Source: Berberis thunbergii
Lineage: Eukaryota > Streptophyta > Magnoliopsida > Ranunculales > Berberidaceae
Assembly (NCBI GenBank): GCA_003290165.1
Contig: QNQO01008271.1
Coordinates: 1-64,000 of the forward strand
DNA: 64,000 nucleotides
Direction: 5' to 3'
Numbering within the stretch: the first letter of the stretch is position 1; each line of letters opens with the position of its first letter. Below, piece after piece: positions 35,185 to 45,660 of this stretch. A model generated the notes under the pieces. That model had not been told where the DNA came from, did no database searches, and was given only the letters and a program-made list of their open reading frames with translations. Position numbers and translations under genes: made by a program.

Positions 35185-35559
35185 TCTTTCTTCTTTAAAC
35201 TCCAAGCTTAGATCTGTATCATTGGATAAAGTACTTGGAAGTTAATAACAACATACAAAAAGCCCCAATTTCACATAAACATCCAATCATTTTTTTTATC
35301 ATGAAGTTGAACAATAGCCAAAACCAAATCAAATCCCTCAACCATGCAAACCCTAAATTTCTCAATTAAGATAAGCCGCAAATCAAACTATTCAAAACCC
35401 TAATTTACACAAGTAAAGAAGCAAACAATTGTTAAACCCAACTGAAACAAAATACTCAAAACCTCAACCTTCAAATACACCAAATCTCTACATTGAAAAC
35501 CCCTAAAACCAACTATGAAATAAACATATCACCTCATTGTGCTAAACAAAAACAACAAG

Positions 35560-36110
35560 CAACCAAATAGTTCATTTCAAAACACTGAAACAAATAAACA
35601 ACCATATGTACTGAACCCCAAATGAACAAACCCCTCAAAACCAAAAGCTTCTCAACCACCAAAATCCCCAAATCTGATAGTCTTCCTTCCAAAATCCCAA
35701 CTTTCTGCAGAATGAACAAAACCCCACCATTTCTAACTCGTCAATAACCACGAGTCTGAAACCCCATTAATTCAAAACTGCTAAACCCATCAAAATCCAA
35801 AGCTTCCTTACCACTGAAATCCCCAAATCTGACCTTCAAAATCTAAACTTTCTGCATATTGAACAAAACCCCAACATCTCTAACAGATCAATAACCACAA
35901 ATCTGAAACCCCATTTATTCAAAATCAATAAACTCATCAAAACCCAAACCTTCCTAATCACTTAAACACCAAATCTGACTAACATCCCTTCAAACTTGAA
36001 ACACATAAAAATCAGAAATTGAATAACACCCAACATTTCTAACCACAAATCCAAACACCCCCTTGCTTCAAAACCCCAGACACTTCATCTACCAATCAAA
36101 CTAAACGAAT
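35560..36110 (-). repeat. Imperfect 150-bp tandem repeat upstream of the F-box exon
   Basis: The word CCAAATCTGA recurs at about 35669, 35828 and 35971 within blocks that also share CAAAACC(C)CA(A)CATCTCTAAC-like and CTTTCTGCA words, giving about three diverged units of 140-160 bp. It is C/A-rich on the plus strand and non-coding. Confidence 0.55.
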
Positions 36111-36184
36111 CAAACAACCAGAACAATAAACAAACATTCTTTATTTGTTACCTGATGAAGAACAAAACTTTCTCCTTACTCTTT

Positions 36185-36360
36185 CCTTGCGAACTCACTC
36201 ACGAAACTCACCTCGCCAGCTTGAACAAAACACCTCGCGAAACTCACGAAACTCACCTCTCCATCTTGATCAAAACACCTGGCGAAACTCACCTCGCCAT
36301 CTTGAACAAAACACCTGGCGAAACTCACGAACACTTGAACAAAACACCTCGCCAGTTTCT
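36185..36360. repeat. Minisatellite, unit about 36 bp
   Basis: Units of the type GAAACTCACCTCGCCATCTT followed by GAACAAAACACCTGGC repeat four to five times with deletions. Frames of about 100 residues on both strands here are a by-product of the repeat. Confidence 0.8.
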
Positions 36361-36454
36361 TTTGTTCAATTTTTTTCGCCAAATCGCGAAACTGCTCCCT
36401 CCAAAGCGAGAAACAAAATTTTGCCAAAGCGCGAAACTCACGTGAAAAGCAAAA

Positions 36455-36708
36455 GCTTATAGCAACGGTTTTAAACCGTTGGCAGTTAGCCACGATTTTT
36501 GGCCGTGGCAACCCTTTTTTTAGCCACGGTTTTAAATTGTTGGCAGTTAGCCACGGTTTTTGGCCGTGGCAATCCTTTTTTTAGCCACGGTTTTAAACCG
36601 TTGGCCGTTATAGCCACGGTTTTTTGCCGTGGCAAATTAACCAACGGTTTAGAGCCGTGGCCACCTCCCCGTAGCTAAACTAGCCTTTTGGTGTAGTGAT
36701 GCTAGGTG
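36455..36708. repeat. Right subterminal repeat array of the CACTA element
   Basis: About eight copies of TAGCCACGGTTTTAAACCGT / TTTGGCCGTGGCAA-like words in both orientations end at TTTTGGTGTAGTG. It mirrors the left array. Confidence 0.88.
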
Positions 36709-38131
36709 GTTTTAGCTACTAGGTTCGTTTTGGGTGTGCTAGAGTTTCACCATGTAAATAAACTTGGGTATTAGTAGTGTTATGTAAGTTCATATTTGTA
36801 ATTTTACGTTATGACTTGAAATACGTGGTTAGTATGTGATCCTATGATAAACTTGGATTTGATTGATATGAAAATTGTCTTGCCAAGGAGTATCATTATA
36901 TGGAATGGGTCTGATCCCTGCTTTCTGTTATGAAAAAAAAATTATTTATAAAAATGTTATTTGCTTCCCCAAAAGAAAGAGTTAATATTTGTGGTCGATA
37001 TGTTTATAGTTGAAAAAGTGTCACCGTAAAAGAGTTTTGAGGATTAATTGATTTTTTATGCTCTTTTTCACAACTCTGAAAAGAAATGTGAAAAAAAAAT
37101 TGTATACAGACTTGCTTGTATACGTGTGATATAATTTTTGGTATGCAGACTTGCTTGCATATTGGTATATTGTTCCATGTGAGTTCGGTAGTACGTGTAG
37201 TATTTAGGAAATGCTTGCTATGGATCGAACTTTGGGTGAGATGACATGTTCCTTGATGTGGCACCCCACTTGGAATATGTTCGTTCCGAGTGGTTTTGAA
37301 GGCAAGGGAGACACACTTGGGTGAGATGTGTTTGGCACAAGGAGGGTAGTGCGATTGTGGAAAAGAAGCGAGATTTTTATTTATGTGTATGATTGCCTTA
37401 ATGGAAGAAACTAAATGCTCATTCGATCTTAGAATGAGAACTACATGTCTTCCTTAAATGTAAAATGTATTTGGTTGACATTTAAATAATGATGATTATG
37501 AGTATGATTTGTATTTATTTGAAAATAATCGTACTTATGAGGAACGATAAATTAGAAATTTTATTCATTTATTTCTAAAACGTTCTGTGCAAAATGGTAA
37601 GTTTATTAACATATTTTTGTCAGACTTACCACGTCCAACCTTCACTTTGTTCGTGTTGGTAAAATAAATATATATTTTAAGCATGATAGGACTTTGTAGT
37701 TTGACATGCTTGCCTCGTTGAGGAACTACAAGACTTTGAGTGTTATTTTCTTGTTTATAAAATTTTCATGTTAAAACATGTAACTATTTTATTTATAAGG
37801 ATGAAGATTACTCATACCAGCTACCTCGCTGACCCAAGTAAGTTTATGCTTCTTAGGCATGTTCTTATTGGAACATAACCATTTAGCCTTTCACAGGTTT
37901 AAAGATTTATTAATAGCGTTACTGGAGTTTCATTAGTGGACTAGCGATGGTAGAGTTTCGTGGTTAGATTATTTTTAGTTTGTTTTAATTTTCTAAATTA
38001 TGTTTTAGTTGTTGCTGCTAATTGTTTCTGTTGTTATTGAATTTTCACGTCCCGAGTTTTGGGGAAATAGATGATCCTACGTGGATTTTAGGATTTTCGT
38101 TTTTTTTCGAAAATCGGGGCGTGACATCAGA

Positions 38132-38343
38132 GGTCATATGTTTTTCATAAAAAAATTGTATTCTTAAGAATGAAGGGTGGCGTCCAGCGCTAGATGGGAT
38201 TGTGTTTGACCATATCTCAAATACAATGGTGAATAATGCAGCAGTTGATATTTCAGAGGCATAAATCTTGATGGTTATCAATGAGCTTGCTCCTTATCGA
38301 TCACCGGGGCAAGATGGTTATCAAATTGAAATTTATAGTTGGG
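38132..38343 (+). mobile_element. LINE, piece between the LTR element and hAT copy 1
   Basis: In shifting frames it reads ALDGIVFDHISN and then INELAPYRSPGQDGYQIEIY, the stretch around the KAPGPDG-like motif at the start of LINE reverse transcriptase. It continues the LINE from 22851. Frameshifts and stops are present. Confidence 0.75.
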
Positions 38344-38351
38344 ATACTATC

Positions 38352-39162
38352 TAGGGATGGCAATAGGGTGCATTTGAACAAATCCATCCCCGCCCCTGTC
38401 AGGAATAACGGATCCCCAAATTCGCCCCGCCAATCCTTTTATAAATTTATTTAAAAACCACCTCCGCCCCTCACAGATTGGCACGGATTGGCGGATATCC
38501 GCCCCGCACAAATCTCCATTAAACAAAGATCTTTCATCTTTGATCAAAGATCTGAGATCTTTGATCTTTGATTGCAGAAAGGGAAAGGCGGGGAGGGAGG
38601 AGAGAGAAAGGCGACAGACGACCAACTGCTGGTTTCGTTAATGGAGGGAGAGGGAGGCGGCTGGGATGGAGACGACCCTTTGCTAATTGAGGGGAGAGGG
38701 AGGCGGCCAGAATGGAGATGACCCTTCGCTGTGAGCTGAGCCCTTCGAGTGTCGGAGTGTCCGCGACAACTAAGAAGGAGAAGAAGGACTGAAGGAGAGA
38801 CTAAGGATTGAAGGAGAGCTTCGAGGATCGCTGGCTTCGCTGAGGAGAAGAAGGACTGAAGGAGAGCTTCGAGGATCGCTGGCTTTGCCTGAAGGAGAGC
38901 TTCGCTGCCTCGCTGGCTTTGCTGTGGAAGGAGATTGTGAGAGTCGAGTGAGAATTGAGATTCGAGTGAAGTGTTTAATCCCTTTATATAGTTGAAGGAT
39001 AATTTTGTAATTTTATCGGTTAAATGGATATCCGTGGGGCGGATATAGCCAAATCCGTATCCGCCCCGATTAATAAACGGAAACAGATTTGAAATCCATA
39101 TCTGCCCCAAACGGGGCGAGTGGGGTGAATATCCGTGAAAATCCGCTCCGTTTCCATCCCTA
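38352..39162. mobile_element. Non-autonomous hAT element, copy 1
   Basis: Ends TAGGGATGGCAA and the inverse CCATCCCTA with a perfect 8-bp target duplication ATACTATC (38344-38351, 39163-39170). Subterminal GGCGGATATCCGCCCCGC-like palindromes occur on both sides. The interior has direct repeats of GAAGGAGAGCTTCGAGGATC and an AGATC-rich spot at about 38526-38572. The 188-residue minus-strand frame here is low-complexity and not a gene. Confidence 0.93.
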
Positions 39163-39170
39163 ATACTATC

Positions 39171-40054
39171 ATAGAAAAGTTCACGGCAGTTATTATGACT
39201 TCAACAAGCACGACTACCTTGATTAGAGATTGAATACCATGAATAAAATAGTGACTCCTAAGAAGGGTGGAAATAAATCAGTTAGTGAGTTTAGACCGAT
39301 CAGTTTATTGATGAGTGCCTCCAAAATCATGGCCAAAGTTCTTGTTTCCAGCCTCAAGATCATTCTGACTCACATTATCTCTCCCTATCAGTGTTATGCT
39401 GTCAATAAACGTCATAATATTGATGCATCACTGATTGCAAATGACCCCATTGATGCGAGACATAAATTGAAGGAAGATGGTATTGTGTGTGAAATGGATT
39501 TCGCAAATGCCTTTGATAGCGTGAACTAGAGTTTTCTAGATCATCTTCTCATAACAATGGGTTTTCCGTGGAAGTGAAGGACATGGTTGAATCTTGTTTA
39601 TTAACATCCAAGTTAACTCTTAGCATCAATAGTAAAACTCAAGGCTTCTTTGGGAGTAGTAGAGGTCTGTAGTGAGGAGATCCGTTATCCCTGATTTTTT
39701 ATTCAAATGTAGGGGAAAGCTTTTAGCAAGAATGGTCATGAAAGGTCATGCTGTGGGGTTGATTAAGGATTTCAAAGCACAACCTAATGGCACGAAGATC
39801 CCTCTTCTCCAATATGTCGATGACATAATAATTTTCGTTGGAGCTGAACATCGTAAGTGGAAGCTCTGAAAAATATTCTAATGTGGTTTGAGATCATTTT
39901 AGGGTTAAAAACCAACTTTCACAAGTTCCTTTTGTTCATGATTTGAAAAGTGAATAATAGTGAAGCCATGGCCGATGTAATGGGATGCAAATTAGAGACC
40001 CTTCCCTCCAAATACTTGGGTCACCCACTTGGCCCTCATTATGAATTCAGGCAT
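39171..40054 (+). mobile_element. LINE, reverse-transcriptase piece
   Basis: The plus strand encodes KKGGNKSVSEFRPISLLMSA, then CEMDFANAFDSVN (motif A, catalytic Asp) near 39490-39528, and LLQYVDDIIIFVGA (motif C, YxDD) near 39804-39845. These are the conserved reverse-transcriptase blocks of plant L1-type LINEs. Stops at 39526 and other frameshifts make it dead. Confidence 0.88.
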
Positions 40055-40367
40055 CACTACATCAAATTTACATTTTTGTAACAACTCTCAAAATAGTAAC
40101 ATTTTTGAGCTATAACAGTCCACAAAATAATTTTACACATTTTTTCCAAACAAAGTGATATAATAATTGTATCACCATGAAGAGTATGGTGCTATAAGTG
40201 ATACTATTTATGGTGATCCAATTTATTGTAATATTTTTTTTTGTGCAATTGTTTTTCATTTTTTTTACTAAATTTAGTTTTAACTTGAAATTGTTTGGTG
40301 GACTATTAACAACTCAAAAGTGTTACTATTCTTTTAATTGTTACAAAAATGCCAATTTGGTGTAGTG
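40055..40367. mobile_element. CACTA-type MITE, copy 3
   Basis: Termini CACTACATCAAATTTACAT and the inverse of GCCAATTTGGTGTAGTG; the flanks CAT and CAA are a decayed 3-bp duplication. It breaks the LINE between its LGHPLG and IMERIEK segments. The interior matches the copies at 20739 and 21787. Confidence 0.88.
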
Positions 40368-41535
40368 CAATCATGGGATAATATAATGGAAAGAATTGAA
40401 AAAACAACTACCAACTTGGAAGTGCAAACTCTTATCGAGGTGTAAAGAGTACTTCCCATAAAGTCGTCATTTGCAAGCCTTCCCATATACCAAATGTCTT
40501 TGCTCCAAGCTCCTAGTTCCATTAATTTGTTAGAAAAAATAAAAAGAATGATGAAGCAATTTCTCTGGGGATCCTTGCAAACAACTCACAAGTATCATTT
40601 AATTGGTTGGGATAAGGTCTGCAAGCCTATCAAAGCAGGCCAATGGCATGATAGCTCAACGGTTAGAGTTTGGCAGATGGTACCACTAGGTCATGGGTTC
40701 AAACTCAGCTTGCGACATCTTTAGTGGGTTCTGAGATCCTATAAAACCCTACTTGCCTTTCAAAAAAAAAAGTCTGTCAAGGTAGATCGGGAATGAACAC
40801 AATCCTCTAAGTGGATATGTTGTTATGGCATTAAAACTCATTCATTCTAGAGGAAAATCATCCAAAATAAATATGGAGCTGAGCCCCTAAATTAGTTTCC
40901 CAAAACTCCTTCTCAGCCTTATAGGTTCAGTATATGGAGAACGATTATTGACATGAAATCAAGTTTTAGACCTCAGATTTCTTTTAAGGTGGGAGTTGGG
41001 GATAGAGTTAATATTTGGAAGGATAAATGGGCAGGGGGTCAAGCTTTAGTGATGATGTTTCCGTCAATGTTTTGGAGTGAGAATGAGTAGGGTGGTGAAT
41101 GGAAGCTCAGTTTAAGAAGAAGGCTCTTTGATGGGGAACAAGATGAAATCAGAGACCCTAATAATGTTCTCGCTAAATATTCCTTCTTGGTTCATTCCAT
41201 GTATGAAAGTGTTGAGAGGCAGAACTCGAGATAAAACGTTATTCAAGCTTTCTAGGACGATATGTGGAAAAGGATTTGGATGAAGAATATTCCTCCCAAG
41301 GTGAATTTTTTTTCGAATGTCATCCATGGAATAATCCTCACTACGGACAACTAAGGAATAGAGGTTGGATCACGTCTTCAGGCTGCATTTTGCGTGGAGT
41401 TAATGAAGAAAGTATTGATCATCTTTTGATTAATATGGCTACTTTGCAGCTAGCATCTAGGGTACCTTTCCTACTGAGTTTCGAGTTTGCAAAAGGTTTG
41501 CTCAATGCCTGGTTGCATAATTGAGGAACTCCACA
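40368..41535 (+). mobile_element. LINE, thumb to zinc-binding piece
   Basis: It reads SLLQAPSSINLLEKIKRMMK, FLWGSLQTTHKYHLIGWDKV and CKPIKAG; after a SINE it continues ISFKVGVGDRVNIWKDKWAG and NRGWITSSGCILRGVNEESI then DHLLIN. These are the C-terminal part of LINE ORF2 with the zf-RVT-like segment. Frames change several times. A hAT element interrupts it at 41536. Confidence 0.85.
40642..40772 (+). mobile_element. Short tRNA-derived SINE
   Basis: A box TAGCTCAACGGTTAGAG (about 40653-40669) and B box GGGTTCAAACTC (about 40695-40706) form a tRNA-like head; a short body ends in a 10-A tail near 40761-40771. It sits exactly inside the LINE reading frame between the KPIKAG segment and the next conserved block. 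A second, unrelated SINE lies at 17735. Confidence 0.75.
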
Positions 41536-42859
41536 TAGGGATGGCAACGGGGCGGATTTGATCAAATCCATCCCCGATCCGTCAGTAATAACCGATCCCC
41601 AATCCGCCCCGCCAATCCGTTTGAAATTTTAATCTAAATTCATAACCGCCCCGTGCGAATGGGCGGATATCCGCCCCGCCCCGCCAATTCGCAAAATTAT
41701 AACAATAAATTAAAAAATTCTCTGAATTATAACAAAATTATTACAAAATTTCTGAATTCGTACAAAAAAAATACAAAAAATTCTGAATAAAAATTTACAA
41801 AGAATTCATACAAAAAAATTAAAAAAATACAAAAAAAATCAATCTCTAGATCTGATCTCGATCAGATCAGATATCAGAGATCAGAACAGTTAGATATATC
41901 AAATCTCACATTAGATCTGATAGATCAGATCTCACATCAGATCTGATCTCAATCATATAGATCATATCAGATGAGATCAGATCGTAGATCTGGATCTAAG
42001 ATCAGTGAAGGAGAAGGAGAAGGAGAAGGGGCATCGACGCCTTCGCTGTGAGCCTGTCAGAGAGATCAAAGAAGAAGAGGCGGACGAGCTTCGCCTTCGC
42101 TGTGAGAGAGAAGAAGAGGCGGACGACCTCCCGCCTCCGCCTTCGCTGTGGTCCTCCGCCTGTGCTCTGTGTGTGTGTGAGGCAGAGAGGGAGAGGCCTT
42201 CGGCGCTTGAGCACTTCGGCGGCATCGCAGCCTTCGCTCTCGAATCGCTCGGCCCCCTGTGTGTGAGTGTGAGAGGGAGAGGCGGGCCGCGGGCGTGTGT
42301 GTGAGGGAGGGAATGAGGGTTAGGGTTAAGGGTATAACCCTGTGTGTGAGTGTGAGAGGCAGAGAGGAGAGGCGAGCCGCGGGCGTGTGTGTGAGGGAAG
42401 GAATGAGGGTTAGGGTTAAGGGTTTAACTTTTAATCCCTTTATATATAGAAGGGTATTGTTGTAATGTTATCAATAAACAAATATCCGCGGGGCGGATAC
42501 GGCCAAATCCGTATCCGCCCCGAATATTTAACGGATGTGTTTTGGATATCCGTATCCGCCAAAAAATCCATTTAGGCATATCCAAAACCGCCCCAAACGG
42601 ATTGGGTGGGGTGGATATCCGTGAAAATCTGCCCCACTGCCATCCCTACTTGACCGGTTTAAGCATTGGTCTGTTGTTGTATAGTCTAAAACTGACCGGT
42701 TTAAGCATTGGTCTGCAATCCGTTTAAGCATTGGTCTGCAATCCGTTTAAGCATTGGTCTGTTGTTGTGTAGTCTAAAATTGACCGGTTTAAGCATTGGT
42801 CTGTTGTTGTATAGTCTAAAACTGACCAATGCTTAAAATTTGCCCCACTGCCATCCCTA
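41536..42859. mobile_element. Non-autonomous hAT element, copy 2
   Basis: Ends TAGGGATGGCAACGGGGCGG and the inverse GCCATCCCTA with a perfect 8-bp duplication ACTCCACA (41528-41535, 42860-42867). It shares subterminal GCGGATATCCGCCCCG words with copy 1. The interior contains an AGATC/GATCTGATC-rich stretch (41846-42006), a GA-rich stretch (42005-42250), a duplicated block of about 87 bp with AGGGTTAGGGTTAAGGGT (42258-42430) and a tandem array at its right end. The right terminus is itself duplicated: CCATCCCTA also occurs at about 42639-42647. No transposase. Confidence 0.93.
42648..42836 (+). repeat. Tandem repeat in the right end of hAT copy 2
   Basis: The unit GACCGGTTTAAGCATTGGTCTG, in long form followed by TTGTTGTATAGTCTAAAACT and in short form by CAATCC, occurs about five times. 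It lies between two copies of the CCCCACTGCCATCCCTA terminus. Confidence 0.85.
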
Positions 42860-42867
42860 ACTCCACA

Positions 42868-43213
42868 TCACTTGAGCGCAGCAGGGAAATGGATTTGGAG
42901 TCGCCTTCCTCGTGCACTTTCATGGACAATATAGAAGCAACAAAACAATCAAATTTTCAGTCACACTTGGCTTGAGCCTCAACCTTCATCAAAGAAGTGA
43001 AAGTGGGATAGTCAAATTGGGATTTTTACAAATGTCGAATTTGACTAGTTCATGTTTGGGTGGGACAATATTATTGTGTAAATCAATTTTAAGGAACCAT
43101 TGTACTATTAAGAAGGTTAGTGATTTTCTCTTTCATTGGTCCTTGTACCAATGAAAATGCTTTCTTGTCTTGCCTTATCAAATGATAAACAAAAAAGAAA
43201 AAAAAAAAAAAAA
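42868..43213 (+). mobile_element. LINE, 3' end with poly(A) tail
   Basis: After the hAT duplication the plus strand continues in conceptual frame with short blocks (AAGKWIWSRLP) and a 3' UTR, closing in an A-rich tail at about 43190-43213. It gives the LINE a normal 3' end, so its pieces from 22200 to 43213 are one insertion. Confidence 0.7.
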
Positions 43214-44623
43214 CGGTGATCCTTACTAAAACATTTACATCATGGTCATGAAAAACTATTACAAAAAGAAATTGAGATAATTAATTCAGAATCAACCAAT
43301 GCAATCGTTAAAATGAATTATAAACCATTACATAAGTGCTCTAGTATCCTCGAATATCACATTCTCACTAGCATAAATTTCTCGTTAAATGATTATTGAT
43401 GTAGTCGATTCTTTCTCTCCGTCCTTGCTACTTACTTAGACTTGCACAAGTAGCATATGTGAGCCAAGGACCACCGTGTGGCGGTCGATGACACTCTGAT
43501 GCTTAAATTAGAAAAGGCTTAGGAGATGCTTAAAGTTGTAAATTGGGTTTTTGTAGCGTACTTAAGTTCTTCGACCTTATCTTCCTTTCATAGTGTGGCT
43601 TTTAGTGACGTAGTTTAGGAAAAAAGATCTTGCTGGAAATCATTTTCTAGTTGAGAGCTGTCCATGTGGGATAGTCTCCCTACACGACTTGTGCTCCTAG
43701 ATCTGCAGAAGAAGTTTCATTTTCTGAGTGTTGTCCATGCAAGGAAGTTTCATTGCCCAACTTATACTCTAGTATTTGTTTCCTAGTCAAAATCGATGTA
43801 CTACTGGCATGCCTGTTTTGGGTTGATCCCCAAATACTTGCCTTATCAGAGCTTACTTTTGCTGATGATACACCAAAACGACATCTCTTCTACACCGTAC
43901 ACGTGTCATGATTGTCTCGAGAAATAACAAGCCCAAGCGTCAGCCCAACACTAATCCGCCCCTAGCGGTTCCAAGCCCGCACAATGCAGTCTATCATACA
44001 GACCTAAATCATTACAGTCTGTTAAGCCCACATGTCTCACAACTATCCCCAATACCCGTAAGTCCTATTAAGGCAAGTATCTTAGGGATCAGCTTTGAAC
44101 AGGAAAGACATCAACACTTTGCTTCCAACTAGGAAGTAAATACCAGAGTATACGTTGCACATGGAAACTCTATCTATGGACAACACTCTGATTGAGAACT
44201 ATCTCTCACGTATCTAGGAGCACAAGTCTAACAGGGAAACTTCAATTCACAGCACAACTCCTAATTAGAAAAGAATTTCCACAAAGATCTTCTTCCCTAA
44301 ACTACGCCACCGATGGACTGGTCGAATAAGGACTCCAACACTATAAATAAGACATGAGGTTGGTAAGCTAAGGTATGCCACAAATTCTCTGTTTACAATA
44401 TTACGCATTTCTCAGATCCCTGTCTGACTTTAGCATCGGAGTGCCATCTACCACCACAACAGTGGTTCGTAGCTCACGTGCGTTCCTTTTGCAGGTCAGC
44501 AGGTTAACAGGTCAAGGTCAAAACAGGGAGCTAAAATCGATTGCACCAGTTTGACACCGTCTGTGATGAAAACGACAAAGTTCCTAACTATTCTCTAGCA
44601 TCATCTCTCTTAAGAATTCAAGA

Positions 44624-45660
44624 AGATGGTGACCACCAGATCACGCAACAATGAAGAATAAGGGGACATGTCAAACGCTCAGACTGATGCTATATCGCCG
44701 CTCTCAGCGGTGACGGCGACACATGGGCAACAGACTCACACCCAACACCACCAACAACAATGATATACCATAGGATAGATTTGATGTCGTCACAAATACA
44801 ACATATTGCCAAAGCAGTGGAGGCTCTCATATGGCAAAATTCTCGACATGTCAATGAAGATTAGGAGTAGCACATGACCCAATCTCCAGAAAACAATAAG
44901 GAGTAGGCACAGGAGAGTCAAGCCCCTACTAGTTCTCATTGGACTAGAATAGGTGGGGCAGTTAACGTGGACCCGACCTTCAAGGTAGATAGGCTCGCCC
45001 CGCAAAACCTCCTTTGCCGAAGGCTCACGACCTAGACGTGCTATATTGTCTATCTGATCCACCATTCATGGACCATATCATGAACGAGACTCTTCCGAAG
45101 AAGTTCACCTCTCCACAGCTAGGTTTCTATGATGGGACCATCGACCCATTTGATCACTTGCGCCATTACCAGCATGTAATGGCGCTCAAAGAAGGTTCTG
45201 AGTCGATGATGTGCAGAACCTTACCTATCAGTCTAAAGAAGTCAACACTAACATGGTTCCATAGTCTCCCACCAAAGATCTGAAGTAACCCAAAGGAATT
45301 CCTTAACCCCTCCAAATGTGAGAACAACAAGTACTGTTCAGACGACAATGAGGGTGGCCATGATACCAATGACTACAAGAGTCTAAGGTATGATATCAAA
45401 TAGTGGATTTGCAAGAGCAAGCTAAAAAATTCCTAGGTTGTGAGAAAAGACAAGATCGACCTAGAGAAAGGGGAGAGGCAGTCAATGAGATTGAGAATTA
45501 TACTCCAGGCATAATAAATGTCCATCACAGAGTTGGATCAGATGAAGACCAGTCAAACAAGTCACACAAGCGAACTCTACTGAAGATGCAGACACAACCC
45601 GCAGACAAGGACATGCATGTATACTACTCGAAGGTGCAAAGCCCCATCCCCACCTTGACC
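44624..45660 (+). pseudogene. Decayed gag of element A
   Basis: It begins MVTTRSRNNEE and a stop; further on it reads FMDHIMNETLPKKFTSPQLG, FYDGTIDPFDHLRHYQHVMA and SLKKSTLTWFHSLPPKI, the core of the retrotransposon gag domain. A later part has RDKSLRY.. (GGHDTNDYKSLRYDIK) with KKFLGCEKRQDRPRERGEAV. Compared with element C about 300 bp of gag are missing after KI (45283). Stops and frameshifts are present throughout. Confidence 0.8.

Larger units (their letters stand above)
28087..36708 (-). mobile_element. Non-autonomous CACTA element carrying four host-gene fragments
   Basis: The ends are CGCTACACCAAAA (one base off CACTACACCAAAA) and TTTTGGTGTAGTG; the 3-bp duplication is ATG (28084-28086, 36709-36711), and the sister LTR supplies the empty site. 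Both ends hold subterminal arrays of a palindromic word like GCCACGGTTTTAAACCGTTG. Between them no TNPD/TNPA-type transposase is visible. Instead, minus-strand exons of F-box, RH28 helicase, ABC1K/beta-lactamase and GGCT genes follow each other in that order. Splice sites are largely kept, so one long chimeric transcript is conceivable. Confidence 0.93.
26096..38126 (+). mobile_element. 3' LTR of the large-LTR element, split by a CACTA insertion
   Basis: LTR sequence runs 26096-28086 and 36712-38126 (about 3.4 kb without the insert). Its 5' half matches 22857-24825 and its 3' half 24826-25508 with small differences. The uninterrupted copy in the 5' LTR reads TTAGCATGCTAGGTGG (about 24812-24827), which is the empty site of the CACTA insertion. 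The element ends at GGGGCGTGACA followed by the TCAGA duplication. Confidence 0.9.

Noticed and set aside
36145..36511. Open frames of about 100 residues on both strands
   Set aside because: They are the translation of a 36-bp minisatellite whose unit length is a multiple of three.
38544..39110. 188-residue open frame on the minus strand
   Set aside because: It lies inside hAT copy 1, is made of direct repeats and Ser/Leu/Pro low-complexity sequence, and crosses the terminal repeat region; not a gene.
42316..42420. AGGGTTAGGGTTAAGGG as a telomere-like array
   Set aside because: Only two units each time, in a duplicated block of a hAT element; no longer array.
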